DNA from: Jiella soli
GTDB taxonomy: Bacteria; Pseudomonadota; Alphaproteobacteria; Rhizobiales; Rhizobiaceae
Direction of reading: 5' to 3'
Assembly: GCF_020615385.1 (NCBI RefSeq)
Contig: NZ_JAJAVB010000025.1
Location: 643,296-707,295, forward strand
DNA length: 64,000 nt
Both the position numbers and the translations under genes were made by a program. Numbering within the stretch: position 1 is the stretch's first letter; each line of letters opens with the position of its first letter. The notes below the pieces were generated by a model. That model made no database searches, had not been told where the DNA came from, and worked only from the letters and a program-made list of their open reading frames with translations. This document shows positions 26,468-35,245 of the stretch, piece after piece.

Positions 26468-27676
26468 TTAGACCCGTTCCATCGCGACGGCGATTCCCTG
26501 GCCGACACCGATGCACATCGTCGCGAGCGCCAGCCGCTTGCCGGTTTGGGCGAGCTCCAGGGCCGCCGTGCCGGTGATGCGGGCGCCGGATGCGCCGAGC
26601 GGATGGCCGATCGCGATCGCGCCGCCATTCGGATTGATGTGCTCGCCGTCGATCGGCAGGCCGAGCTCGCGCAGGACCGCAATGCCCTGGCTGGCAAAGG
26701 CCTCGTTGAGCTCGACGACGTCGAAATCCGACGGCTTCAGCCCGAGCAGCTCGCACAGTTTCTTCGACGCCGGGGCAGGGCCCATTCCCATGATCCGCGG
26801 CGGCACGCCGGCGGTCGCTCCTCCCAGGACGCGCACGATCGGCGTCAGGCCGTGGCGCTTCACCGCCGCCTCGCTGGCGACGATCAGCGCCGCGGCGCCG
26901 TCGTTGACGCCGGATGCGTTGCCGGCGGTCACCGAGCCGCCCTCCTTGCGGAACGGCGTCGGCAGCCGGCCGAGCTTTTCCAGCGTCGTGTCGCCGCGCG
27001 GATGCTCGTCGGTATCGACGATTTGCGGCTCGCCCTTGCGCTGCGGGATCGACACGGGAACGATCTCCCTGGCGAGGCGCCCGGAGGCCTGCGCCGCGGC
27101 CGCCTTCTGTTGCGAGCGAAGCGCGAAGGCGTCCTGATCGGCGCGCGAGATGGAAAAGTCCGCCGCGACGTTCTCGCCGGTCTCCGGCATCGAATCGACG
27201 CCGTATTGCTGCTTCATCAACGGGTTCACGAATCGCCAGCCGATCGTCGTGTCGTAAATCGCCGAATCGCGCGAATAGGCGCTCTCGGCCTTGGGCATGA
27301 CGAAAGGCGCACGTGACATGGATTCGACGCCGCCCGCGATCGCAATCTCGATCTCGCCGGCCTTGATCGCACGTGCCGCGGTGATGACCGCGTCCATGCC
27401 GGAGCCGCACAGCCGGTTCAGCGTCACGCCCGGCACGCTCACCGGAAGGCCGGCGAGCAGGGACGACATGCGCGCGACATTGCGATTGTCCTCGCCGGCC
27501 TGATTGGCGCAGCCGTAGAAGACCTCGTCGATCGCTTCCCAGTCGACCCCGCCATTGCGCTCCATCAGCGCCTTGATCGGCACGGCGCCGAGATCGTCCG
27601 CGCGCACGGCGGCGAGCGCTCCCGCAAAGCGTCCGAAGGGCGTGCGGATGTAGTCGCAGATGAAGGCGTCGGCCAT
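26468..27676 (-). CDS. pcaF: Beta-ketoadipyl-CoA thiolase (acetyl-CoA acyltransferase)
   Basis: 402 residues, the usual PcaF length. Thiolase marks: nucleophile in NRLCGSGMDAV (Cys90), NPNGGAIAIGHPLGASGARI with the active His, and CIGVGQGIA with the second Cys. The segment QQYGVDSMPETGENVA is typical of the PcaF/PaaJ branch, which cleaves 3-oxoadipyl-CoA to succinyl-CoA and acetyl-CoA at the end of aromatic degradation. No other pca or paa genes are nearby, so a general thiolase role is possible. Confidence 0.9.
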   Translation of the reverse strand: MADAFICDYIRTPFGRFAGALAAVRADDLGAVPIKALMERNGGVDWEAIDEVFYGCANQAGEDNRNVARMSSLLAGLPVSVPGVTLNRLCGSGMDAVITAARAIKAGEIEIAIAGGVESMSRAPFVMPKAESAYSRDSAIYDTTIGWRFVNPLMKQQYGVDSMPETGENVAADFSISRADQDAFALRSQQKAAAAQASGRLAREIVPVSIPQRKGEPQIVDTDEHPRGDTTLEKLGRLPTPFRKEGGSVTAGNASGVNDGAAALIVASEAAVKRHGLTPIVRVLGGATAGVPPRIMGMGPAPASKKLCELLGLKPSDFDVVELNEAFASQGIAVLRELGLPIDGEHINPNGGAIAIGHPLGASGARITGTAALELAQTGKRLALATMCIGVGQGIAVAMERV

Positions 27677-27779
27677 GATGGGCGTCCTGTGTTGATCGGC
27701 GCGGTTATGCCGCGAGCGAATGCAAAAGGAAATGGGGCGTGTTCCCGGACCTTGGTCCGGCGGCACACCCGGGGGAAGG

Positions 27780-28751
27780 TCAGGCGGCGCGCCGGCTGGC
27801 CTCGCCGGATCCCGCCGCCGGCGCGTCGGCGGCGCGCGATGCCACGGTCCGGGCCGCATGGTAGAGCCGCTCGACCCGCTTTTGAAGACCCTTGGGGCTT
27901 TCCGCGTAGAGACGCTGCGCGGAGTCGCGCGCGGACTGGCGCAGCTCGCTCTGCCGCCTGTCCATCAGGCCGAGCACAATGGTCAAGGTCTGCTGCGAGC
28001 CGAACGAGCCGGGATCGGCCGCGACGGCGGCCCGAAACACCGCGTAGTCGTGGTCGAGGCCGAGGTCGTCGCCGATGCCCTTGGCCGTTTCCGCCATCGG
28101 GGCGAAGATCTCGGGCCAGAGAGGCCTGATCAGGCGGAAATGCATGGAGGCGTATTTCGCCCGCTTGCGCAGATCGTGGAAAAGCTCTGCGTCGCGCCGC
28201 TTCTCGGTCGCGGCCAGGGCCGACCGTCCGCGCGCGTGCGTGCGGGCGATGCCGCCGGCAAGGATCCGGCTCGCGCCCGCCCTGGGCTTTGCGATGCGCA
28301 GATGATCGAGCCGATCATGGGCCCTTTCGAGGGCCGTCCCCACCAGTTCCAGTTTCGGGCCGAGGTCGCCCTCGCTCGCCGCCGCTTCGTCGCGATGTTC
28401 GACGAGACGCCCCCGGACCTCGGCGAACGCCTCGGTGGTCACCTCTTCCTCGAAACGCTTGGACAGCGCGTCGAGCGCCTCCACCAGTGCGGCCTTGTCG
28501 CGGACGAAGGAAAGCTCCTTCGCCGTATCCCGGAACCTGTCGTTTTCCGATCGGTAGAAATCGGGGTCTGCATTGCGGATGATCCGGATGAGGCCGCGGA
28601 GCTTCTTGAAGCGCTTGCGGGCATCGTGGATCGCCTCGTGCGGATCGCCTTCCCGATCGGCGATGCTCTTCTCGATCTTGCGAAGCTGCTCGCGCGCGAT
28701 TCGTCGGACCTCTTCGTCGAGCGGTGCAACTGGGTCGATCTGAAAGGCCAT
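27780..28751 (-). CDS. CHAD domain protein
   Basis: 323 residues from ATG 28751 with AGGAG upstream. The chain is alpha-helical with the conserved basic helices of the CHAD family: HEAIHDARKRFKKLRGLIRI near residues 38-58 and ELFHDLRKRAKYASMHFRLI in the second half. CHAD domains bind polyphosphate through these Arg/Lys/His patches; no catalytic part is present. So it is likely a polyphosphate-granule-associated protein. It stands alone. Confidence 0.88.
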   Translation of the reverse strand: MAFQIDPVAPLDEEVRRIAREQLRKIEKSIADREGDPHEAIHDARKRFKKLRGLIRIIRNADPDFYRSENDRFRDTAKELSFVRDKAALVEALDALSKRFEEEVTTEAFAEVRGRLVEHRDEAAASEGDLGPKLELVGTALERAHDRLDHLRIAKPRAGASRILAGGIARTHARGRSALAATEKRRDAELFHDLRKRAKYASMHFRLIRPLWPEIFAPMAETAKGIGDDLGLDHDYAVFRAAVAADPGSFGSQQTLTIVLGLMDRRQSELRQSARDSAQRLYAESPKGLQKRVERLYHAARTVASRAADAPAAGSGEASRRAA

Positions 28752-29326
28752 TTTCCCCGATCTCCTGTCTGATGCGGCGAATGTGGTCGCTGGGGACGCG
28801 AGCGCAAGCGGTCCCGCGCGGCGGCCGAACGATCGAGTGCGGACAGCCTGCGCCGGCATGCCGAAGCGTCAGGCGAGTCTATTGTTTCGGCCGATGTGCT
28901 CTCCCACGCAATCCGTGAGCCATGGCTCGCGGCAGTCGCCGAGGACCCTTGTCCAGATACTTTCATTATTTCGCAATGCGATATCGTGTCGAAGTCTTCG
29001 CGATTGTGGCGAGGAGTATGGGATGAGTCCCTTGGTATGCCTCGGCGAGATCAAAATCGAGTGACCGCAAAAGCACGATCTGGATGGGATTTCGCTGTAG
29101 TTTAGGCCTCTGGCGGCGCAGAATTGGTTACTGAATCTGCCGGTAAGTCCGGAATTGCCCTTACGGTATTTGAGAAAGGTTCGATCGGTGCTACCGTCGC
29201 GTGGCTCAGATCGACTGTCGAGAGAGCTGCTGGCAGCCAGCACCGAGCGTCGTTGAAACACAGGCCGACCGATCGGCCGTCATTCTGCGGCGCAGTCACG
29301 CAAGGGGCATCCAAACGGAGTCGAAC
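28752..29326. other. 575-nt intergenic region, AT-richer than average
   Basis: Separates the CHAD gene (minus) from the His/Arg-rich Tat protein (plus). From about 28960 to 29210 the composition is clearly less GC-rich than the genes around. Frames present here (for example 28869-29261 minus and 28896-29105 plus) have no coherent protein character and no ribosome site, so I regard the region as promoters or decayed sequence. No RNA gene was recognised. Confidence 0.4.
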
Positions 29327-29737
29327 ATGAAGTTCTGGAGCTTGATCGGGTTCAGCCCGACGCGGGAAGCCGAGGCCGAAAGCGCGCCCGACGTTTCCCG
29401 TCGCCGCCTTCTGGTGGGGCTGGGGCTTGCGGGTTGTGCCGCTGTCGCTGGCCCCATTCTGTTTTCCGACGAGGCCGAGGCGGCCTTGGCGGAAAGCCCG
29501 GCCGACGAACCGGCCGCCGTACCTGCCGAGGACGGCAGTTACGAGACCGCGCAATATTATGACGACGGCCATCGGCGTCGCCGCCATCGCCGGTACCGGC
29601 GTCACGATCGTCGCCCGCGCAGGCGTCGCAGCGCCGCCTGGCTGTGCCGCAACGACCGTCACTACCGCCGCAGCCACAGGCGCTATTGCTATCGGCTGAC
29701 GCATCGCCGCCGCCGGCATCGCGGCAACAACTACTAA
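29327..29737 (+). CDS. Tat-like signal protein with His/Arg-rich C-terminal tail
   Basis: 136 residues. Residues 24-55 form a twin-arginine-like export signal: SRRRLLVGLGLAGCAAVAGP followed by FSDEAEA. An acidic linker (about 52-80) leads to an extremely basic tail (about 80-136) made almost wholly of Arg, His, Tyr and Asn/Asp (for example RRRRHRRYRRHDRR). Similar rhizobial proteins are sometimes labelled protamine-like, without evidence. Export would place a strongly cationic, metal- or polyanion-binding tail in the periplasm. Preceded by CGGAG; followed by two hairpins. Function unknown. Confidence 0.78.
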   Translation: MKFWSLIGFSPTREAEAESAPDVSRRRLLVGLGLAGCAAVAGPILFSDEAEAALAESPADEPAAVPAEDGSYETAQYYDDGHRRRRHRRYRRHDRRPRRRRSAAWLCRNDRHYRRSHRRYCYRLTHRRRRHRGNNY

Positions 29738-29753
29738 GCAGGACGACCGGCTG

Positions 29754-29797
29754 ATGCGGGCTGGAGCGCCCGGCCCGCATCGATCGGCTCGATCGAT
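29754..29797 (+). terminator. Two tandem hairpins after the basic-tail protein
   Basis: First stem: atgcgggc (29754-29761) with gcccgcat (29773-29780). Second, sharing its first two bases: atcgatcg (29779-29786) with cgatcgat (29790-29797), loop gct. Both perfect 8-bp stems and 17 nt after the stop codon. Probable termination or 3'-end stabilisation; no T-run is present. Confidence 0.55.
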
Positions 29798-30257
29798 CAG
29801 CTCTGCGTTTCATCCGGGCTGACCCTCGGTGCGGCAGGCTTGAATCGGGCGCTCGGGGTAGGCATTGCCGCGTCGTCGAGCGGGCCGGTGAGTGTTTCTC
29901 CCGCGCCGCCCGTCGCGTCGGCGCAGCGCAGTCCCGTCTGATCGCCATGCCATGCGTCCGCAAGCATGCGCGGCATGTTGCGCCGTGGCCGGAAAGATGC
30001 CGCGGCGGGTGAAGCCTGCGGATTCTCTCTGCATTTCCCCTCGCGTCCTTCGCTGGACGTTCTTGACCTGTTCTTCCGACTGCACTAGGCCCGAGGGACG
30101 CGGGATTGCTCTTCGCGTCCGAGGCGGCCGGTGCGTCGCCGCATCAGGTGCGGATGGAAATGACCCTCCAGCGACGGTCCCGTGACGAGAAGATCCGCCC
30201 GGCATCGGCAAGATCGGGCTTGCTGGCGGCAGGCGCCTTGCGCTGGGTCTGGCGGGC
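29798..30257. other. Region upstream of ruvA without ruvC
   Basis: 460 nt. In most bacteria with this block ruvC lies directly before ruvA. I translated the frames here: none shows the RuvC catalytic pattern. A frame ending in an ATGA overlap with the ruvA start exists (TGA at 30259) but encodes nothing recognisable. No regulatory site could be assigned. Confidence 0.5.
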
Positions 30258-30881
30258 ATGATCGGCAAGCTGAAGGGGACCGTCGACGAGATCGGAGACG
30301 ATCACGCGGTCGTCGACGTCCACGGGGTCGGCTATGTCGCCTTTTGCGGAGTGCGAACGCTTTCGGCGCTTCCCGGTGCCGGCGAGGCGGTGATCCTGTT
30401 CATCGAGACGGTCGTGCGCGAGGACGCCATCCGGCTCTACGGTTTTCTCTCCGCCTCCGAGCGCGATTGGTTCCGTCTCCTCCAGACCGTCCAGGGCGTG
30501 GGCGCCAAGGTGGCGCTCGCCGTCATCGGCACGCTTTCGGCCGGCGACCTCGCCAATGCCGTGGCGCTTCAGGACAAGGCGATGGTGGCGCGTGCGCCAG
30601 GCGTCGGTCCGCGGGTCGCGGCGCGGATCGTCGCCGAGCTGAAGGACAAGGTGCCGGCCTTCTCCGGCGCCGCGGGCGAGGAGAGCTTCGGCCTGAAGCG
30701 CGACATCGGCGGCGGCACCGCCGCAGCGCCGATCGCCGACGCGGTCTCGGCTCTGGTCAATCTCGGCTATTCCCGCGACCAGGCGGCGAACGCCGTCGCT
30801 GCGGCCGTCAAGGACGCGGGCGAGGGGGCGGAGAGCGCCAAGCTGATCCGGCTGGGGCTGAAGGCGCTCAGCCGCAATTGA
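30258..30881 (+). CDS. ruvA: Holliday junction branch migration protein RuvA
   Basis: 207 residues. Domain I opens with [21 protein letters not shown] and GVGYVAFC; the tandem helix-hairpin-helix region is seen as [19 protein letters not shown] and [18 protein letters not shown]; a flexible linker and the C-terminal domain III ([18 protein letters not shown]) bind RuvB. It recognises four-way junctions and loads the RuvB motor. Instead of ruvB, an antitoxin-toxin pair follows. ruvC is not upstream. Confidence 0.96.
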   Translation: MIGKLKGTVDEIGDDHAVVDVHGVGYVAFCGVRTLSALPGAGEAVILFIETVVREDAIRLYGFLSASERDWFRLLQTVQGVGAKVALAVIGTLSAGDLANAVALQDKAMVARAPGVGPRVAARIVAELKDKVPAFSGAAGEESFGLKRDIGGGTAAAPIADAVSALVNLGYSRDQAANAVAAAVKDAGEGAESAKLIRLGLKALSRN

Positions 30882-30929
30882 CGGAGCCTTCGCGGCGCTC
30901 ATATTTCTTACTGCTGGGCCGTTTGTAAG
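30878..30929 (+). promoter_or_regulatory. Promoter and possible operator of vapBC-ruvB
   Basis: TTGACG (30878-30883, overlapping the ruvA stop) is followed after 17 nt by ATATTT (30901-30906), a good -35/-10 pair. Immediately after it, CTTAC (30907-30911) and GTAAG (30925-30929) form an inverted repeat 13 nt apart, where an AbrB-type antitoxin could bind and repress. The ribosome site AGGAG (30928-30932) overlaps the right arm. This would give vapBC and ruvB a start of transcription separate from ruvA. Confidence 0.5.
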
Positions 30930-30939
30930 GAGAAAGACC

Positions 30940-31221
30940 GTGATGGTTTCGGTGATCACCAGCAAAGGGCAGGTCACAGTTCCCAAACAGGTGCGCGATG
31001 CCTTCAATCTGAAGGACGGGGATCGACTGGAATTCGTGGTCGTCGACGATACGATCGTCGTGGTTCCCCGCAACCGCCCGATCGAGAGCCTTTTCGGGCG
31101 CTTGGCGAAGTACGGGAAGGCCGGTACCACGCTGGGGGATTACGATGACGCTATTGGTGAAGGTATAAGCCGGCATGTGGAGGGAAGTTGCGGTCCGATC
31201 CTCGACAAGGCTGGAGAATGA
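30940..31221 (+). CDS. vapB: AbrB/MazE-fold antitoxin (VapB type)
   Basis: 93 residues from GTG 30940 (AGGAG 7 nt upstream) or 92 from ATG 30943. The swapped-hairpin AbrB domain fills the first half: VITSKGQVTVPKQVRDAFNL, then KDGDRLEFVVVDDTIVVVP. The C-terminal half (SLFGRLAKYGKAGTTLGDYDDAI) should wrap and block the toxin. Antitoxin and repressor of the pair. The stop overlaps the toxin start (ATGA). The gene order antitoxin-toxin and the overlap are typical of type II modules. Confidence 0.9.
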   Translation: MMVSVITSKGQVTVPKQVRDAFNLKDGDRLEFVVVDDTIVVVPRNRPIESLFGRLAKYGKAGTTLGDYDDAIGEGISRHVEGSCGPILDKAGE

Positions 31222-31616
31222 TCGCCATCGATACGAATGTCCTCCCACGGGCCATGCTGGACGACGATCCCGTTCAGTCTCCGGCCGCCAGGCTTTTTTT
31301 GCAGACACTGACCCAGCAACATCCCGGCTACGTCGGCGTACCGGTGATGCTGGAGTTCTTTTGGGTGCTTCGAAGCAGCTTGCGCTTGCTCCGCCGTGAA
31401 ATCGTCACTTCGATATTCGAGCTGTTCGGTGTCGACACGCTCGTCTTCGAAGAGTCGGATATCCTCATCCGATCGCTGCGATATTTCGAGATGGAGGGTA
31501 TCGACTTCTCGGATGCGGTCATAGCCCAGAGGCACGCTCGGGACGGCTGTCAACGAACGGTCACCTTCGACCGGAAAGCCGCCGCCTGCATCCCATCCAT
31601 GGAATTTCTTGCATGA
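31218..31616 (+). CDS. vapC: PIN-domain ribonuclease toxin (VapC type)
   Basis: 132 residues. The acidic PIN quartet is complete: Asp5 (MIAIDTNVL), Glu46 (VMLEFFWVL), Asp99 (DFSDAVIA) and Asp119 (TVTFDRKAA). It should be a Mg-dependent RNase cutting tRNA, rRNA or mRNA when free of VapB. The coding sequence is less GC-rich than ruvA and ruvB (for instance a run of seven T near 31294), consistent with acquisition. Its TGA overlaps the ATG of ruvB, so ruvB is translationally coupled to the toxin gene. Confidence 0.92.
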   Translation: MIAIDTNVLPRAMLDDDPVQSPAARLFLQTLTQQHPGYVGVPVMLEFFWVLRSSLRLLRREIVTSIFELFGVDTLVFEESDILIRSLRYFEMEGIDFSDAVIAQRHARDGCQRTVTFDRKAAACIPSMEFLA

Positions 31617-32659
31617 GCGAGACCTCGCGCCTGATTTCGCCGGACAAGCGCGGCGAGGACGTCGATGCGACGCTGCGCCCGCAAAGGCTCGACGAGTTCG
31701 TCGGCCAGGCGGCCGCGCGGGCGAACCTGAAAGTGTTCATCGAGGCGGCGAAGGCCCGCGGCGAGGCGCTCGACCATGTCCTGTTCGTCGGCCCGCCGGG
31801 CCTCGGCAAGACCACGCTTGCGCAGATCATGGCGAAGGAGCTCGGGGTCAATTTCCGCTCGACCTCCGGACCGGTGATCGCCAAGGCCGGCGATCTCGCC
31901 GCGCTGCTCACCAATCTGGAAGAGCGCGACGTTCTCTTCATCGACGAGATCCACCGCCTGTCGCCGGCCGTCGAGGAGATCCTCTATCCCGCGATGGAGG
32001 ATTTCCAGCTCGACCTCATCATCGGCGAGGGACCGGCGGCACGCTCGGTGAAGATCGACCTGTCGAAGTTCACGCTGGTCGCGGCGACGACGCGGCTCGG
32101 CCTCCTGACGACGCCGCTGAGGGACCGGTTCGGCATTCCCGTGCGCCTCAACTTCTACACGGTCGGGGAGCTCGAGCAGATCGTCAATCGCGGCGCCCGC
32201 CTGATGAGCCTGCCGATGAGCGAGGACGGGGCGAAGGAGATCGCCCGCAGGGCGCGGGGAACGCCCCGCATCGCCGGCCGGCTCCTGCGCCGGGTGCGCG
32301 ATTTCGCCCATGCCGAGGGCGCCGAGATCGTCGACCGCCGCGCGGCCGATGCCGCGCTGACGCGGCTCGAGGTCGACAGTCTCGGCCTCGACCAGCTCGA
32401 CCGGCGCTATCTGGATCTCATCGCGCTGAATTTCGGCGGCGGGCCGGTCGGGATCGAGACCATCGCCGCAGCCTTGTCGGAGCCTCGGGACGCGATCGAG
32501 GACATCGTCGAGCCCTATCTCCTGCAGCAGGGTTTTCTCCAGCGCACGCCGCGCGGGCGATTGCTGACGCAGCACGCCTTCCGCCATCTGGGGCTCGCGG
32601 TGCCGCCGGCCTATCAGGGCAGTCAGGCGAGCCTCTTCGAGGATGGCGGCGAGGGGTGA
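31613..32659 (+). CDS. ruvB: Holliday junction branch migration ATPase RuvB
   Basis: 348 residues, normal length. AAA+ motor: N-terminal [15 protein letters not shown], Walker A GPPGLGKT (60-67), Walker B with DEIH (111-114), then the signature [20 protein letters not shown] and the C-terminal winged helix ([19 protein letters not shown]). Hexamers pump DNA through RuvA-bound junctions. Its start overlaps the vapC stop (ATGA). It is normally next to ruvA; here about 730 nt of toxin-antitoxin sequence separate them. Confidence 0.97.
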   Translation: MSETSRLISPDKRGEDVDATLRPQRLDEFVGQAAARANLKVFIEAAKARGEALDHVLFVGPPGLGKTTLAQIMAKELGVNFRSTSGPVIAKAGDLAALLTNLEERDVLFIDEIHRLSPAVEEILYPAMEDFQLDLIIGEGPAARSVKIDLSKFTLVAATTRLGLLTTPLRDRFGIPVRLNFYTVGELEQIVNRGARLMSLPMSEDGAKEIARRARGTPRIAGRLLRRVRDFAHAEGAEIVDRRAADAALTRLEVDSLGLDQLDRRYLDLIALNFGGGPVGIETIAAALSEPRDAIEDIVEPYLLQQGFLQRTPRGRLLTQHAFRHLGLAVPPAYQGSQASLFEDGGEG

Positions 32660-32795
32660 GGCGCTGCGGCGCTGTGGGGCGGCCGGGGAATGATCGCGCT
32701 TCACCTTGCGCGCGGCGACCGGGCGAGGCAGAGGGGGAGGGGCCGGCAGCCTTGTTCCGGCGCACCCCGTTCCCGCCGTCGAAAGCGCCGTCCCG

Positions 32796-33131
32796 ATGAG
32801 CCAATTGCCTGCCTGCCCCGCCTGCCAGTCGGGCTACACCTATGAGGACCGCGATCTCCTGATCTGCCCGGAATGCGGACATGAATGGTCCGCCGCCGGG
32901 GAAGCCGCTCCCGCCGGCAAGGAATATCGCGATGCCAATGGCAATCTTCTGGCCGACGGCGACAGCGTGACCGTCGTCAAGGACCTGAAGATCAAGGGCA
33001 CGTCCCAGGTGGTCAAGGTCGGCACCAAGGTGAAGAACATCCGCCTCGTGGAGGGCGACCACGACATCGACTGCAAGATCGACGGCATCGGCGCGATGAA
33101 GCTGAAGTCGGAATTCGTCCGCAAGATCTGA
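32796..33131 (+). CDS. yjdM: YjdM/PhnA-type zinc ribbon protein
   Basis: 111 residues. N-terminal zinc ribbon [25 protein letters not shown] (in two CxxC pairs) and the PhnA domain [40 protein letters not shown], then [15 protein letters not shown]. Once linked with alkylphosphonate use, these proteins lack a proven function. ATG 32796 is chosen over an Arg/Gly-rich upstream extension from 32706. First gene of the segment that separates ruvB from the tol cluster. Confidence 0.92.
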   Translation: MSQLPACPACQSGYTYEDRDLLICPECGHEWSAAGEAAPAGKEYRDANGNLLADGDSVTVVKDLKIKGTSQVVKVGTKVKNIRLVEGDHDIDCKIDGIGAMKLKSEFVRKI

Positions 33132-33238
33132 ACGACCGGGGCAGGCTGTCGGGGCATCGAAGCTGCCGGGGCCGATCCGAACCGCTTTCGTCGCCGATCC
33201 GCACGGGACCCGATCCGACGCCGGAGCGCTTCTTGGCC

Positions 33239-33844
33239 TCACGCGCGGGCAGCAAGCCGCACAGGCGCGCTCGCGGCCAACCCGGCCTCGCCTTGCGTAA
33301 AAAGCTCCTCGACCAGCGCGCGGCAATAGTCCTGCGAGGGAGGCTCGGCGAACAGGATGCGGTAGACGATCGGCGCCACGACGCGGTCGATCACGGTCTC
33401 GGGGTCCGGGAAGCTCTCGGCGCGCTGCGCCGCGCGCGCGGCGAACGTCTCCATCTGCCGGCGAACGATGTCGCAGCATTTGCTGGCGTTGTTGACATCG
33501 GACCGGCTGGCGAGAATGTCGCGGAACATCTCGCGCCCCACATCGGACGCCATCTCCTCGGCATATTGCTCGGCCCAGGCCGAAAGGTCGCCCTTCGCCG
33601 AGCCGGTGTCCTGCGGCTCCCCGTCCGGGCGGATCCGTTCCATCGCGACATCCGCCAGAAGTTCGGAAAGGTCTCCCCAGCGCCGGTAGATCGTCGACGG
33701 CGTCACCTTCGCGCGTTCCGCGATCGCGGGGATCGTCAGCTCGCCGCGGCCGGCTTCTTCCATGAGACTACGGGTGGCCGCATGCACGGCGGCCTGCACC
33801 CGGGCGCTGCGGCCACCGGGACGGCTGGCCGATCTTGCGGACAT
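33239..33844 (-). CDS. TetR-family transcriptional regulator
   Basis: 201 residues from ATG 33844. N-terminal TetR helix-turn-helix: ELTIPAIAERAKVTPSTIYRRWGDLSELLADV (about 36-67). The rest is the variable helical ligand domain with a C-terminal LFTQGEAGL helix. It is divergent from an MFS efflux gene with 121 nt between, and two related inverted repeats lie in that gap. So it most likely represses the transporter and itself, and is released by a transported compound. Confidence 0.9.
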   Translation of the reverse strand: MSARSASRPGGRSARVQAAVHAATRSLMEEAGRGELTIPAIAERAKVTPSTIYRRWGDLSELLADVAMERIRPDGEPQDTGSAKGDLSAWAEQYAEEMASDVGREMFRDILASRSDVNNASKCCDIVRRQMETFAARAAQRAESFPDPETVIDRVVAPIVYRILFAEPPSQDYCRALVEELFTQGEAGLAASAPVRLAARA

Positions 33845-33888
33845 GGCATTACTCCCGCAACGGCTTCGAGAGCCGCGCAATCTCTTAT

Positions 33889-33948
33889 CGCAAAATAATT
33901 GCGTTAGCGGTGCGAAGGCGCTACATGGACGAACGCAAAGAATTTGCT
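33889..33948. promoter_or_regulatory. Two candidate TetR operators
   Basis: CGCAA-aataa-TTGCG (33889-33903) and CGCAA-agaat-TTGCT (33934-33948) are two copies of the same 15-bp inverted repeat, 45 bp start to start, in the divergent TetR/MFS promoter region. The second lies just before the MFS ribosome site. Matching duplicated palindromes in such a gap are the usual layout of a TetR operator. Confidence 0.6.
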
Positions 33949-33965
33949 TTAAGGAAGATAGGCGC

Positions 33966-35222
33966 ATGTCCAGCACTTCCGCAACCGCTCCCGCGAATTC
34001 CGATCTGCGCGCACTCCGCTTCTACGGGCTGACCCTCGGCGCCTTCTTCGCGGCGTCGGCCGCGCCGACGCCGCTCTACCGCCTCTATCAGGAGGTCTGG
34101 GCGATCTCACCGATGCTGATCACGCTGATCTTCGCCATCTATGCCTTCAGCCTGCTCGCGGCGCTTCTGATCGTCGGATCGATCTCCGACCATGTCGGCC
34201 GACGCCCGGCGATCGCGGTGGCTCTCGTGGTCCAGGCGGTAGCGCTTGTCCTGTTCATTTTCGCGGAGAACGTCTGGTTCCTGCTTGCCGCGCGTCTGGT
34301 CCAGGGGTTCGCCACCGGTGCGGCGGCGAGCGCACTCGGGGCAGCGCTTGCCGATGCCGACGCCAAGCGCGGGCCGATCGTCAACAGCCTGTCGCCGCTC
34401 CTCGGCATGACCGTCGGCGCGCTCGCGACCGGAGCACTGGTCGAATACGGGCCGCAGCCGATGCGGCTCGTCTACGCGCTTCTGTTGGTCGTCGTCGGGG
34501 TGCAATTCGCCCTGGTGCGGACGATGCCGGAAACGGCATCGCTGCGGCCGGGCCTTGCCGCGTCCCTGAGGCCGCAGGTGCGCGTGCCGGCCGCGGCCCG
34601 GCGGGCGATGGCGATCATCGCGCCGATCAATATCTCGCTCTGGGTGCTCGGCGGTTTCTACCTGTCGCTGATGCCCTCGCTGATCGTCAGGGCGACCGGG
34701 CAGGATTCGCAGATGCTCGGCGGCGCGGTCGTCGCCGCGCTGATGCTGTCCGGTGCCGTCGCGGTGTTTTCGCTGCGCCAGCTGCCGCCCGCGCGCGTCC
34801 TGAGTCTTGGGGCGCCGGCCGTCTTCGCCGGCATCCTGGCGCTCGTCGCCGGCGTCCACACCGGCTCGGTGCCGGTGCTCTTCCTTGGCACGGTGATCGC
34901 CGGCGTCGGCTTCGGGGCGAGTTTCCTCGGCTGCCTCGGCACCATCATTCCCCTTGCCCCGGCCGATCAGCGCGCGGAACTCCTCTCGGCATTCTATGTC
35001 GAAAGCTATCTCGCCTTCAGCGTGCCGGCGATCGTGGCCGGCTCTCTCGCCGGTGCGATCGGGATCGAGAGGACGACCGACATCTATGCCGCCATCATCG
35101 TGCTTCTGGTCGCCCTCGGCCTGGCGGGACGCCAGTTCTTCGGGCTTCAGCCGCGGCCGGCAGTCAAGCAGGCGCCGTTGCAGCCGGTGGTGCCGGCCCT
35201 GGGCGAGTGCAGCGAGCGCTGA
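33966..35222 (+). CDS. MFS efflux transporter
   Basis: 418 residues from ATG 33966. Twelve predicted membrane helices; the MFS loop motif between helices 2 and 3 is GSISDHVGRRPAI, and ARLVQGFATGAAASALGAALAD belongs to helix 4-5 of the drug-proton antiporters. It probably exports a small toxic compound by proton exchange. Expression is likely controlled by the divergent TetR protein. Convergent with the DUF2254 gene, 23 nt apart. Confidence 0.9.
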   Translation: MSSTSATAPANSDLRALRFYGLTLGAFFAASAAPTPLYRLYQEVWAISPMLITLIFAIYAFSLLAALLIVGSISDHVGRRPAIAVALVVQAVALVLFIFAENVWFLLAARLVQGFATGAAASALGAALADADAKRGPIVNSLSPLLGMTVGALATGALVEYGPQPMRLVYALLLVVVGVQFALVRTMPETASLRPGLAASLRPQVRVPAAARRAMAIIAPINISLWVLGGFYLSLMPSLIVRATGQDSQMLGGAVVAALMLSGAVAVFSLRQLPPARVLSLGAPAVFAGILALVAGVHTGSVPVLFLGTVIAGVGFGASFLGCLGTIIPLAPADQRAELLSAFYVESYLAFSVPAIVAGSLAGAIGIERTTDIYAAIIVLLVALGLAGRQFFGLQPRPAVKQAPLQPVVPALGECSER

Positions 35223-35245
35223 GGCCCTGCCGCCCGACAGATCCG

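Noticed and set aside
28869-29261. 130-codon minus-strand frame in the long gap before the Tat-type protein
   Set aside because: No coherent secondary structure pattern, signal or ribosome site, and no recognisable family; treated as noncoding.
29810-30268. Frames before ruvA examined as ruvC or a decayed remnant
   Set aside because: None carries the resolvase pattern, and a frame that overlaps the ruvA start by ATGA encodes nothing recognisable.
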